NCBI GenBank assembly: GCA_035610835.1
Contig: CM069452.1
Coordinates: forward strand, 72,822,919-72,886,918
DNA from: Ophiura sarsii
Lineage: Eukaryota; Echinodermata; Ophiuroidea; Amphilepidida; Ophiuridae
Reading direction: 5' to 3'
Length of the DNA: 64,000 nucleotides
Both the position numbers and the translations under genes were made by a program. This document shows positions 12,166 through 23,192 of this stretch, one piece after another; the first letter of the stretch is position 1; each line of letters starts with the position of its first letter. Below the pieces are notes generated by a model. That model searched no databases and had not been told where the DNA came from. It saw nothing but the letters and a program-made list of their open reading frames with translations.

Positions 12166-12417
12166 CATCTTCTGAATGAAGATAGTTATAGTACAACGCT
12201 TGCAGAAGAAAAAGGGAATTATAGTGTAATTTACATGTATAGGCCCCATATTTGTTACCAGTCTTTGAGGGAATAAATGCCCCATTTGGTTATTAGTATT
12301 ACAGGAAACTTTATTTTACCGTGTAGTGGCCTGGATCCATACCGGGGACCTAAAGTACAATAGTATTTAAGAATATAATATAAGATACTATTCAGATTCA
12401 GAAGGGAGTGGTACCGT

Positions 12418-12797
12418 CAGGGCGTAGCCAGGTGTGCAGTTAAGGGTGGAACCCCCCCCCCCCCCCCCCAATGCCGTAGCTTATTAATTTTGAGAGTGGG
12501 GGGGGGGGGGGGGCGAAGTTAGATAGTAAAAATGCAGGGGAAAGGAAAATTATGCCGTATTCATCGAGCTCAACAGCACAAAAACCGTCACAGTGCTCAT
12601 TGCTCATCTTAACCAACACGGTCTCCATTTATTTTTTCCCCTTTTTCGTCTTTTCCCTCTTTCCCCCTTTCTATTCCTTACCCCCCCCCCCCCCCCCCCC
12701 CCCCCCCCATATGTTATTCCTTGCCATCCATACTTTCCCCCCAAATGTCCAAGGGTGCCCACCTCGTCCACCCCTAGTTACGCTACTGGCTGGAGTG
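12418..12797. mobile_element. Decayed MITE carrying poly-C and poly-G tracts
   Basis: GGGCGTAGCCAGG near 12420 and an imperfect inverted TAGTTACGCTACTGGC near 12775 look like the ends of a MITE. Inside are a C run at about 12452-12469, a G run at 12497-12513 and a C run of about 28 at 12681-12708. Open frames here are artefacts of the homopolymers. Confidence 0.5.
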
Positions 12798-13180
12798 GTA
12801 TTCCACAACGGATTGAAATATGAACTAAAGAATGTGTATATTTTGACTGAAAAAAACCCGCGATTGAATTTCTTGACGAAGGCGCATGGCATTATTTGTA
12901 ATAACAAATTTACAAGAAATAGAGATCAAAATAATCTTTAGCTAAAAACAATTGTATAGCCTATACAGCATAATTACAATATTTGATCAATCAATGCAAA
13001 CATATTTTGATATTAGCCTAAATTCGCTCCATTTCAAAACCTGTAAATCTTCTTTCTATAATAGCCACTTATTGTTTTTCTTAAATATTTATATTATCTG
13101 ACTTTCTAATCAACTTAGTTCCAACGGATCATTTGTCGATGGCCATATTGGCCGCATTATTGTGTCTAATCAGGCAAATG

Positions 13181-13291
13181 AGAAAATATAGAAGATCATC
13201 GCTGGCCTTGTTTTAAGAGTAAACGATCCAAATAGGGCGTCCATCTGCATAATTGTGTATAATAGGGTTAAGCGTGTTAACGCAATACGTG
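13181..13291 (-). repeat. Right arm of a distant 110-bp inverted repeat
   Basis: Inverted match to 10602-10712; see that entry. It lies 39 bp upstream of the element at 13330. Confidence 0.78.
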
Positions 13292-13329
13292 CTGTGCTTT
13301 TATCATGATTCCTTAAACTAGAGAGACTA

Positions 13330-15447
13330 CAGGCTGTCCCAAAATGATTAGTACCCATCGATGCCCAAAGTTCAATAATTTTTGTCATCATCAAAATCGA
13401 TCGTTGCTTTTACATCATCTTTGTCATACTGTACTACGGTTTAGATCATGAATATCGGATTCATCAAACTCAAGATACACTCCATTATGTAAAACATGGT
13501 GATTTCACCTTTTTGGCAAAGTTCTAAAAACTATGTGTGCTATTTACAGCTTGTTTGAAAGAAACTTGTCTATTCTCATAAATCTCTTGTCTACTCAATA
13601 TAATCTGTGTCTTTCTGTTGTAGCCTAACTGTTATTAGTTATGGGTGTTCAAATCATTAATAATTTTTCTCCTTCATTTAGTTGAACGGGTAAAAGAAGT
13701 TTGTCACACTTGAATGACCCCATGCTTTGTTTTATTTGATAAGGCCATGTGTGTTTTGAACTCACCACCCAAAAAGGGTGGTGGCGTTGCAATTTTGGTG
13801 ACGAATCATCCATCTCTCTCTATTAACTCAACAACTAAATGTGGTAGAGCTATGGTTGAGGTGTCATGTGAAAGCCTATTTATCTAGCTACATTGTGTTA
13901 ATAAATCAGGTATTTCTATAAATGTTTGGCTGAGATATGATTGATTATGTTGTGAAAGTCAGGGGTGGTGGCGGTGGCGGCGGCGGCGGTGGCGGCGGCG
14001 CTGTGTGCAATCTCTATGGGGAATATAGAAAATGTTCCCAATTCTACGTTCAATTTACTATAACTCCTCATTCCTGATGGTACAAACATGATTTTGCTCC
14101 CATTTTATAGATTATTTTATATTCTATAAGATTCTGTTTCAACAAATGTGACAACTATTGTGCAACAATTGTAATCATGAATCGATTGCGTTGTCCTTGG
14201 CTTTTTCCCTATTCGCTACACAGTGAACTTGCCTAATTCATCGGTTTTACATACATGACTATAACAAAAGAAATATTTAACCGATGATAGCAAAATTATA
14301 CATTTTTGGAAAGCTCTCAAATAGGGGAATTCAAAAATGCCTTTTAAATCAGGATAGGGTGCATACCAAAAAAAATATACTTGCAAACTCTAATAATTAT
14401 GAAATTTAAACGTTTGTGCTCATTTACTTCTCGATATAGTATATTTCAACACGTTTACCATTAGCAACTATTATGTTCTAATGGGTAATTGCATGAGGAA
14501 CTTAAATATGCATTATGATTGGGATAGGTATCAAATTATTATTGAGCTTAAATCAAAATATGAAAAAAAATCGATATTTTTTGAACATTCTTAATCACAA
14601 CATGTTACCATTAGGTCTTATCTAAATTCCAATAGCATATTTGGATTTCTTGTGAGATTACCGTTCAGAAAATATATACTTTATATGGGGTAGAACAAAT
14701 AGTTATTGCGATATGCTAATTCGAATCTCAGATGGTGTAAAATGTAAAAATCTGGACATGCAACGGTAAGGGTGGCGAGTTCAAAACACACGGCCATAAG
14801 TGTTTAGGGAGAAGTGGTATTTGGTGAATCACCAGTGGCTTAGATTTCATTTTCCGAATGGATTTCGTGAGGTAAAACACTAAGGGACTATATCATTTTT
14901 ACCAAGTTTGTAGGAAATTGCATCCCCAATATGAAAAAGAAGTCTAAGCCACTGCTAATTACCCATGACTACGTCTTTACCTGTTTAAATGTCCCTCAAG
15001 TTTAGCCTCAAAACTAGCTCATTATAGAAACAAAGCTTGGGGTCGCTCATGCGTGACGGTCCATTTTTACTCTTCAAATTGAATCAAAATGAAGAAGTAT
15101 TAATGGTTTGAACAACAATATGATACAACAGCAGTTTAAAATAGAAAGGAACCAAAGATATTAGCAGGCAAGAGATTAAGAGAATGTATTAGTTTCTTTC
15201 AAACAAGCTGTTTAAAAACACATTTTTTTGCACTTTGCCAAAAAGGTGAAATCACCATGTCTTACACAATGGAGTGTAACTTCATTAAAATAAGTCCGAT
15301 ATTCATGATATAAAATTCTAATGAAAGGGTACAGTATAGTAAATATGAAAGAAAAACAACGGATCATCCAATCTCATTGATTTTGATGATGAAAAAATGT
15401 ATTGAACTTTGGGCATCGATGGGTGCTAATCATTTTGGGACAGCCTG
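13330..15447. mobile_element. Second TA-flanked element, with another element nested inside
   Basis: Same ends as the element at 800-1905, flanked by TA at 13328-13329 and 15448-15449. The body matches the first copy base by base over long stretches, but it is longer because a separate element (13743-14795) sits inside. No transposase is encoded. Confidence 0.87.
13743..14795. mobile_element. Nested element with GGCC ends and a GGC-rich core
   Basis: The ends GGCCATGTGTGTTTTGAACT and inverted GGCCGTGTGTTTTGAACTC are flanked by ATAA on both sides (13739-13742, 14796-14799). The sister element at 800-1905 shows the empty site near 1220. A GGC/GGT trinucleotide run lies at about 13966-14001. 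Non-coding. Confidence 0.82.
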
Positions 15448-16247
15448 TAGAGAGACACTGAGTGATTTGCCTTGGTTACTCAAGTCCACACAGTGTAGCA
15501 TGTTTAATTTGGTTTTCTTCACGCCTCTCCTTAGTTTTAACATGTTTAAGGCTAGGAGAGAACAGAAATAAGTAAATTTGAAATTGAAAAGTCCTCGTTC
15601 ATTCCTTTCTTTTAAGTTCATGTGTTTGCAGAAAATAAATAGGAAACAGGAATTTGAAGTCCGTCACAATAAGACTTAGTCCTGAACTCAACTGTATGCC
15701 AAGATCTATTCTAAATGCGTTTTTGAACTTGGGTATAAATTGTACTCCTTTTTAGACCATCCGGTTACATTATAATTGAGTCCGAATAAACAATTGAAAG
15801 GTTACCAAATAGCGATGCTATAATAAAATGGGACAATACTTAAAGGAAATAAAAACATAGCGATATATCCAGAGCGACTGGCGGGAGCGTATGGCTACCA
15901 ATTCGCGCGGAACCAGCGGCGCGGATGCCACATCTCGCGCCATATGTATCAGCGGATGTTTCACGTCGTGTTTGTACATACAACAGAATAATAATTGGCA
16001 ATATTTGGAAAACAAAGCTGGATTTATAATAGTGCACTATAAACTGGGATATTGATTCTATCATGGTAAATTATATGATGTTAATAATTAGGATATTATA
16101 AGAAGGTTCTAGATTAATTTCATATTATATTCAAGTTATGAACTTTACCCATATGACAGCTGGTTGAATTCGATAAAGACGCAAAGCAATAATCTGCAAG
16201 TGTTTCACACACAAATAGCCCATTTTCCGGATTTTGGTTTAAAAAGG
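15448..16247. other. Intergenic stretch, nothing recognised
   Basis: A short GC-rich patch near 15870-15960 interrupts AT-rich sequence. No gene, RNA or repeat was recognised. Confidence 0.35.
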
Positions 16248-16501
16248 TTAACACTTTCCAGTTTCCATGCGACAGGCGTAGTGCAGACGATATTCCAAAA
16301 GTTCACAAAATGTTTCAAAAATGTCAAACAAAATTAATTTCATTACCACATTTGGAATCACCAGGTGAAATGTATTGGAAAAAAGTACAAACATGCCTAG
16401 TATTAGTTCAGTAGCCCTGTAGATAGACTTTGTAAGGTGAGAAAGGTTTTTGATAAATCTGTTGTGTATGGTAAAAGCAATAGCCGCGTGGAAAGTGTTA
16501 A
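16248..16501 (+). mobile_element. TTAA MITE family (CACTTTCCACGCGGC ends), copy 1
   Basis: TTAA at both limits. The ends resemble CACTTTCCACGCGGC and are inverted at the far side (GCCGCGTGGAAAGTG). The body contains the landmarks TTTGGAATCACCA and TACAAACATGCCTAGTATT. It shares its right TTAA with copy 2, which runs in the opposite direction. Confidence 0.87.
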
Positions 16502-16743
16502 CGCTTTCACGCGGCTATTATTTTTACCATACACAAAACAGATATTTCAGAAACCTTTCATATTTTTCAAAGTCTATCTCAAAGATTACGGACCAAACAC
16601 TAGGCATGTTTGTACTTATTTCAATGCATTTCTCATGGTGATTCCAAATATGGTAATGAAATACAGTAATATTGACATTTTTGAAACATTTTGTGAAATT
16701 TTGGAATGTCGTCTGCAGCTGCCTGCCGCGTGGAAAGTGTTAA
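16498..16743 (-). mobile_element. TTAA MITE family, copy 2, head to head with copy 1
   Basis: Reverse-oriented copy that uses the TTAA at 16498-16501 and ends at TTAA 16740-16743. Together with copy 1 it makes a palindrome of nearly 500 bp. Confidence 0.87.
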
Positions 16744-17074
16744 ATTAACTCTTGCACCACCCTGTATACAACAATACTGTAAATGAACGGTCGAGATTGG
16801 ATCATTGTAATCAATCACCTCACACATCCCCAAGTGACAATGGGATATCAGCGCAAATTGAATCAAGATTTTAGCCATTGTAAGGACACAATACCGTGCC
16901 CCTAAGATGCAATCAACAACATACTGAACGACAGAACAAGATTGAATCTGCAACAACGTAACAAATCAACCTTATGGACATTTAGTCATACAATATACAA
17001 TAGACCCATCCATAGCAAAAAGAGGATATTTTTCATTAATTGGGACAGCTACAGGCACGAATTTTTCTCCGTAT

Positions 17075-17326
17075 TTAACACTTTCCACGCGGCAATCGTC
17101 TGCATTCCAGACGACTCAGTTTCAAAATGTCACAAAATGTTTTAAAAATGTCAAAATTATTGAATTTCATCACCACGTTTGGAATCACCATGAAAAATAC
17201 ATTGAAGTACAAACATTCCCAGTGTTGGTTTAGTAATCCTTGCGATAGACTTTGAAAGTTGGAAAAGGTTTCTGAAAAATCTTGTTTTGTATATGGTAAA
17301 ACTAATAGCCGTGTGGAAGGTGTTAA
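17075..17326 (+). mobile_element. TTAA MITE family, copy 3
   Basis: TTAA at both limits. Starts CACTTTCCACGCGGCAATCG and ends in a slightly diverged inverted copy (GCCGTGTGGAAGGTG). Confidence 0.87.
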
Positions 17327-18823
17327 TGTTTGAATCCAGTTTGCACTGTAATCAAGCAAATAACTTGGACTTTCTTCAAAAATGTCTACCTCAAAATTTG
17401 ACAACGCATTCATAAAAAAAAGTATTCAAAACCCAGCGCCAAAAAGTGCGAAAATGAAAACTGCGCTTTGTTTTATTCTTTTCGGTGTAGCGTTATTAAT
17501 TGTCGACTGATCTTCGCAAACGATGTCTCTAATTGAAGAGGAGAAATCATTCCATAATTTTGTGATTTAATATTTTTAAGTTGAAACCATATTTTTATGT
17601 TATGGGCGTATTTATTACCTGATCAGTTACTTTTATTGAGGACTGTATCAATACGCTTAGTCCTTATAACTGCAATATGTAATATAAATGAAAACCGGTA
17701 AAAGAAAAGAAGACGAGACACTGTTGACAGAAAACCCCGGGGATACTCTTTTTTTTAAAACTTATGATGAACGTACCACTTAATTATCGTTTTGCCACCC
17801 ATATTACTTACCAATAATGACCTTTTTAACACTAACGAAACGACCTTTTAAGGCCCCATTGACGAACAATGAACCCATAAATTTACGAGAAAATGAGAAG
17901 TGGTCATCCGTTTACCAGACACAAACTGAAAAGGCGACCCTAATTGGTGGCACATCCCGTACCTCAGATCCACAGCAAAGTGTTTTGAAATATAAAAACG
18001 CTTGTTCAAATCGTAACAAATCGCGTGTATCAATCCCTTCAGTAACGTACCTTTGGATCAAACGACGAGTGGTTAACAGCGCTGCACAGCTGCAACACCG
18101 TCGATGTCCGTGAATTTTGTTGAATGTGTTTCTGACATACCTCTCGTTGACCATGCGTACTTGGAAAACCGGTTGTGACATCATGTCATAAATAATAACT
18201 AGAGATTGTAAGGTTTTCAGAATGTGCAAACACGATTGTCACTACCGTAAAAGTACAAATAGAGCGCCTCCAAAATAAGCTGCAGATTTTCTGGACACCC
18301 TGTATCCATTTATCTGACAATATATAATTTCTCACCTTGACTTGAAGATCACTTGGTCTTGCTCAAACAATCGAATGGTAACTCTCGGGTTCCTATACCA
18401 AGTCGAGTGACACTGTCTTGAATTCAATTCGCAATAATGACGAGAGGCGTTGATCAAAAGGCATGCCCGTCCTGTCTAACCAACAATTATTATATCATAC
18501 TGATGGAGCAGTCAGTGGTTGTAGGGTTGACAAGTTAATTCCAGCAATCAGATAATTATACGCCCATGAACCTGAACGACAACGTACGCGCAGTGTTGCC
18601 GGCCGCAATTCGCAATCATTTGTACTAGTGAACACTGTGTGCTCTGGTTTTTTGTGTGTGTCAAACCAGATGTTTTTTCCCGATATAATTAAAGCTACAG
18701 AGAAAGCTAAGCAAACGATAGCAGCGATAATTTGCTTGATTTTTCACCATGACATCTGATGTAAAACACGACCTGGCAACATTTGTAAGAGGCTAAATTG
18801 TTGTCGTATTTGAAATACATGTA
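17327..18823. other. Intergenic stretch with a solo Tc1-type end
   Basis: 17605-17650 resembles the right end of the element at 25510-26074 (TTTATTACCTG...AGTTACTTTT...GACTGTA). No other feature was identified. Confidence 0.4.
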
Positions 18824-19049
18824 ATAACGCTTTCCACGCGACAGTCGTCTGCAGACGACAGTTATGAACATTCACCAAGTTTGTCACAAATGTCAACATT
18901 ATTGAATTTCATCACAATTTTTGGAAATACAAACATGTCAAGTATTGTTTCAGTAATTCTTGAGATAAGACTTTGAAAGTTTGGAAAGGTTTCTTAAAAA
19001 TCTTGTTTGTATATGGTAGAACTATAAATAGCCGCGTGAAAAGTATTAA
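18824..19049 (+). mobile_element. TTAA MITE family, copy 4
   Basis: Starts CGCTTTCCACGCGACAGTCG and ends at TTAA 19046-19049 after GCCGCGTGAAAAGTA. The left TTAA has decayed to ATAA. Confidence 0.8.
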
Positions 19050-19152
19050 AACAAACGAGATACATTATCAATATGTTTCAGCGCCAAATTTATCATGGCA
19101 GCCAAATTTCAGTGTGATATTTGACAAAATCTCGAAAAAGATGATCACCTAA

Positions 19153-19175
19153 TTGCTATCTTCAGGAGATAGCAA
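19153..19175 (+). repeat. Conserved hairpin motif, copy 3
   Basis: TGCTATCT/AGATAGCA arms with loop TCAGG; the stem is lengthened by one T-A pair. Confidence 0.6.
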
Positions 19176-19242
19176 CTGTGTTCAGAAAAATAGCACACTA
19201 TTGCAACACTGTATCTCCAGTAGAATAAAGACATGTCTGACG

Positions 19243-20240
19243 AGGTCAGTGTTAGAGTTAGAGTTAGATTTAGAATAACAATTAGAGTTCGAGTTCGAGT
19301 CAGAGTCAGAATTAGAATTAGAGTTAGAGTTTAGAGTTAGAGAAAGAATTAGAGTTAGAGTTAGAGTTAGAGAAAGAATTAGAGTTAGAGTTAGAGTTAG
19401 AGAAAGAATTAGAGTTAGAGTTAGAGTTAGAGAAAGAATTAGAGTTAGAGTTAGAGTTAGAGAAAGAATTAGAGTTAGAGTTAGAGAAAGAATTAGAGTT
19501 AGAGTTAAAGTTAGAGAAAGAGTTAGAGTTAGAGTTAGAGAAAGAATTAGAGTTAGAGTTAGAGTTAGAGAAAGAATTAGAGTTAGAGTTAGAGTTAGAG
19601 AAAGAATTAGAGTTAGAGTTAGAGTTAGAGAAAGAATTAGAGTTAGAGTTAGAGTTAGAGAAAGAATTAGAGTTAGAGTTAGAGTTAGAGAAAGAATTAG
19701 AGTTAGAGTTAGAGTTAGAGAAATAATTAGAGTTAGAGTTAGAGAAAGAATTAGAGTTAGAGTTAGAGTTAGAGAAAGAATTAGAGTTAGAGTTAGAGTT
19801 AGAGAAAGAATTAGAGTTAGAGTTAGAGTTAGAGAAAGAATTAGAGTTAGAGTTAGAGTTAGAGAAAGAATTAGAGTTAGAGTTAGAGTTAGAGAAAGAA
19901 TTAGAGTTAGAGTTAGAGTTAGAGAAAGAATTAGAGTTAGAGTTAGAGTTAGAGAAAGAATTAGAGTTAGAGTTAGAGTTAGAGAAAGAATTAGAGTTAG
20001 AGTTTAGAGTTAGAGAAAGAATTAGAGTTAGAGTTAGAGTTAGAGAAAGAATTAGAGTTAGAGTTAGAGTTAGAGAAAGAATTAGAGTTAGAGTTAGAGT
20101 TAGAGAAAGAATTAGAGTTAGAGTTAGAGTTAGAGAAAGAATTAGAGTTAGAGTTAGAGAAAGAATTAGAGTTAGAGTTAGAGTTAGAGAAAGAAGTTAG
20201 AGTTACAGTTAGAGTTAATGATATAGTTAGAGTTAGATTC
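19243..20240 (+). repeat. TTAGAG satellite with a 30-bp higher-order unit
   Basis: About 1 kb of hexamers. The regular unit is 30 bp: three AGAGTT, one AGAGAA and one AGAATT. It repeats about 30 times with a few units shortened by one AGAGTT. The edges are irregular. The hexamer is one substitution from the telomeric TTAGGG. Confidence 0.95.
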
Positions 20241-20344
20241 TAGAGTCAATTGTTATCCATATTTATCTGACAATTATCATTTCTCACCTTGACTTGAAGA
20301 TCACTTATACTTATGGTTAAAAACCAGATGTGTTTTCTTGATTG

Positions 20345-20576
20345 AGTTGTAATTCCTTACTTTGATTATGGAAGCCCTGTTTGGTCAATTTTTTCTGCTG
20401 AGTTTCATAACAAATTACAGGTACTTTATAATAACTTAGCTAGGATAATTCTATCAGCTGATATTAGAACACCAACAAATGATATGATGGATATACTTAA
20501 ATGGGTAAAACTTGATGAAAGATGGCATAATCACATACCTCTTATTGTTTTTAAATGTTTGAGAAATTTAAGTCTT
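20345..20576 (+). pseudogene. Non-LTR reverse transcriptase C-terminal fragment
   Basis: Translation gives PYFDYGSPVW, then LQVLYNNLARIIL, then MDILKWVKLDERW, the post-catalytic part of a LINE reverse transcriptase. It differs from the LINE at 250-2791. It is cut at both ends and runs directly into the GTGAGA array. Confidence 0.75.
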
Positions 20577-20719
<143 letters not shown>

Positions 20720-20967
20720 TAAGAGTTAAGACTCTGGAGCAAATAGTTAAGAGTAAAGAGGTGACATTAAGAGGTAAGAGTTAAGAGTTGAAAGTTAAGA
20801 TTTAGGAGGAGTTAATGGGATAAAAGTTGAGACTTATTTCATTATATAGCGAGGCTAGGGTAAAGGTTAGGATAAGGGTTTGGGATAAGGGTTTGGGATT
20901 GGGTTAGTGTTAGGGGTAGGGGTAGGGTTATGATTCGGATAAGGGTTTGGGATTGGGTTAGTGTTAG

Positions 20968-21114
20968 GTTAAGGTTAGGGTTAGGGTTAGGGTTAGGGTT
21001 AGGGTTAGGGTTAGGGTTAGGGTTAGGGTTAGAGTTAGGGTTAGGGTTAGGGTTAGGGTTAGGGTTAGGGTTAGGGTTAGGGTTAGGGTTAGGGTTAGGG
21101 TTAGGGTTAGGGTT
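20968..21114 (+). repeat. Interstitial telomeric repeat (TTAGGG)n
   Basis: About 24 TTAGGG units with a single AGAG variant near 21030. Degenerate GGGTTTGGGATTGGG-type units lie just before (20860-20965). This is the telomere repeat of vertebrates, echinoderms and many other animals. Ordinary sequence continues on both sides, so it is internal, not a chromosome end. Confidence 0.95.
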
Positions 21115-21235
21115 ATGAATCGGATTAGGGTTAGTGTCCGTGCTAGGTTCTCTACCATTGCAATGATTTGACTTAAACTGCTTTAATTCAAACCCGTCAA
21201 CATTCCTACACAATCAGGTTTGAATTATAGACAAA

Positions 21236-21465
21236 TTAACACTTTCCACGCGGCAGTCGTCTGTTACAAAGTTTAAACATTTCACAAATTGTTTCAAAAA
21301 TGTTACAATAACATTGAACTTCATAACCATATTTGGAATAACCATGAGAAATGTATTAAAATAAAACAAACATGCATAGTATTGTTTCAGTAATTCTTGA
21401 GATAAGACTTTAAAGTTGAGAAAGATTTCTGAAAAAAAAAATCTGTTTTGTATGGTAAGTGTTAA
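21236..21465 (+). mobile_element. TTAA MITE family, copy 5
   Basis: TTAA at both limits. The left end is CACTTTCCACGCGGCAGTCG. The right inverted end has lost the GCCGCG portion. Confidence 0.84.
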
Positions 21466-21882
21466 ACATGTTAAAGACCATACTAAAGTACAACAATCCG
21501 TGGCCGCATGCTATGTGCCTGCTGTGCCTCTAGAACCGGGTGTTATAACAAATTGATTCATACCCATATTATTTTTTCTGCCGGAAGCCGGAAGACAGAT
21601 TTTTGTATACACACTTGCAATAACTAACACACGGCAACCATGTGTCTTTTTCAAAATGCGTCAAATGCTAATGAAATCCGTGCCAGTCACACTATTCGGA
21701 TCTCGTCCGACTTGTCATTTATTGGTTGGTTGGGTTTTAAAAAATGCTGGAAAATGGTGGTGTTATAAACCTGCCCTATAAAATGTGACTAATCCGAGCG
21801 CTGAAATAAATGGCACGAAACTAGAGACTTGGCAGGATCAGGATTTCCATATTATCTTTTTCTGACTGTAGAAAGTTGTTGG

Positions 21883-22132
21883 TTAACACTTTCCACGCTA
21901 TAACTATAAGTTTTACCATAATACAAAACAAGATTGTTCCGGAACCTTTCACATTCTCAAGAATTACTGAACCAATGCAATAGTATTTGTAGGCATGTTT
22001 GTACTTATTTCAATGCATTTCTCATGGTGATTTCAAATATTGGTAATGAAATTCAATAATGTTGACATTTTTTAAACATTTTGTGAAATTTTGGCATGTC
22101 GTCTGCGACGCCTGCCACGTGGAAAGTGTTAA
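21883..22132 (-). mobile_element. TTAA MITE family, copy 6
   Basis: TTAA at 21883-21886 and 22129-22132. Reverse orientation relative to copy 1; the right end reads CCACGTGGAAAGTG. Confidence 0.86.
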
Positions 22133-22254
22133 TCCATCCTTGGTCATACCTGGGAACTGATCTATTTGAAAAATAATATGGTTTTCATTATTAATTACTC
22201 TCTTAGAATTGAATTTGATTTAGTTATTTTTTAGAACGTGGTTTGCTGGCACAC

Positions 22255-22630
22255 TGCTAATCACTCAAATTCGGTTTGGTTTTTTTGGTTTTTTTTGTTT
22301 GGTGTGGGGTTTTTTTTGGGGGGGGGGGGTGTTGGTGCTAGTTGATTTTTGGGTTTAGGTTTTTGGGTTTAGCCTCTCCTTTGTTTTTGTTTGTTTTGTT
22401 GTTGTTGGGTGTTTTGGGGGGTTTGGTTTTGTGTGAAGGTGTGTGGCTTTTTGGGGGGTGGGTGCCGGGATGTTTGTTTGTTTGTTTTTGGTTTTAAGGT
22501 CGTCTTTTTCAATGTGTGTGTGTGTTTTTGGAAAGATTGTGCTTTTGTTTTTTGTCCTTGTTTTGTTTTTAATTATTAAGGCTTTAATCACTTTGGTTTT
22601 GCCGGTTGGCTTTTCTGGTTTTTTGTTGTT
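22255..22630 (+). repeat. G/T-rich low-complexity tract
   Basis: Almost free of A and C, with T runs, a G run near 22318-22330 and many GTTTT words. Open frames on both strands are by-products. Possible G-quadruplex or transcription-pausing sequence. Confidence 0.7.
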
Positions 22631-22936
22631 GTTGCCTGTTAATTTCAGGAATGATGCAATTTATTGGTTTTCACTTTAAGACTTATAAATGCTGATGATA
22701 AATATTTTAAGTTGTAAGCTATCTAATGGTGATGGGTATAACCAATGAGTTATGATAACTCCTTAATTGTAAAATTTTGCATAAAATTGCCCGATGTAAT
22801 AACTTAAGCCCTCTAAGTCTACGAAAAACGTTTTTAAAATCATATCAGCTATCAACTATCTTCTTAATGAATTGAACGATCAGAAACAGTGTAACGAATA
22901 CTGTCAAAAACCTAATAACGATGGCAATATCAGTAG

Positions 22937-22957
22937 TGCTATCTACTGAAGATAGCA
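22937..22957 (-). repeat. Conserved hairpin motif, copy 4
   Basis: Same 8-bp arms as at 11760; the loop ACTGA is the reverse complement of TCAGT, so this copy is in the opposite orientation. It lies about 200 bp upstream of the proposed CLP1 start. Confidence 0.6.
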
Positions 22958-23162
22958 ATTCACATAATGAATTTATAATACTGCTCATCCCTAGTCCTGG
23001 TTTTTTTTCAATAGTCATATCACCCAACACTACTTGAATTTCCGGCCGGATTTCCAAAAAAACACAAACAGTAACACGAACGAAATAATACTATATCACG
23101 CATTTGTAGATAACGAAAAATCAAATAAGTTTGAATTAATATTGAAATAATCGGTGACAAAT

Positions 23163-23192
23163 ATGTCACAAACTGAAGGAAATCAAGGCGAG
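23163..23192 (+). CDS. CLP1: CLP1 exon 1 (start codon, proposed)
   Basis: Ten codons starting [10 protein letters not shown] and ending in GAG before GTAAGA, a good 5' splice site. It ends in phase 0, as exon 2 needs. With it the protein is exactly 425 residues and the P-loop lysine becomes K127, as in human. A has position -3 of the ATG. An alternative in-phase start (MHAQ, 25776-25787) lies inside a MITE and gives a shorter N-terminus. Confidence 0.62.

Larger units (their letters stand above)
11246..12417. other. Intergenic stretch with a solo repeat end and two hairpin motifs
   Basis: TTCTACGGGCTTTCAGGTAG near 11256 is an end of the family seen complete at 47637-47990. Two TGCTATCT hairpins lie at 11760-11780 and 12138-12165. 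Nothing coding was recognised. Confidence 0.45.

Noticed and set aside
12440..12941. Proline-rich and glycine-rich frames
   Set aside because: Caused by poly-C and poly-G tracts.
16437..17413. Several 100-codon frames
   Set aside because: They lie in the TTAA MITE copies and recur with the element.
22355..22679. Frames in the G/T-rich tract
   Set aside because: Low-complexity translation with no domain.
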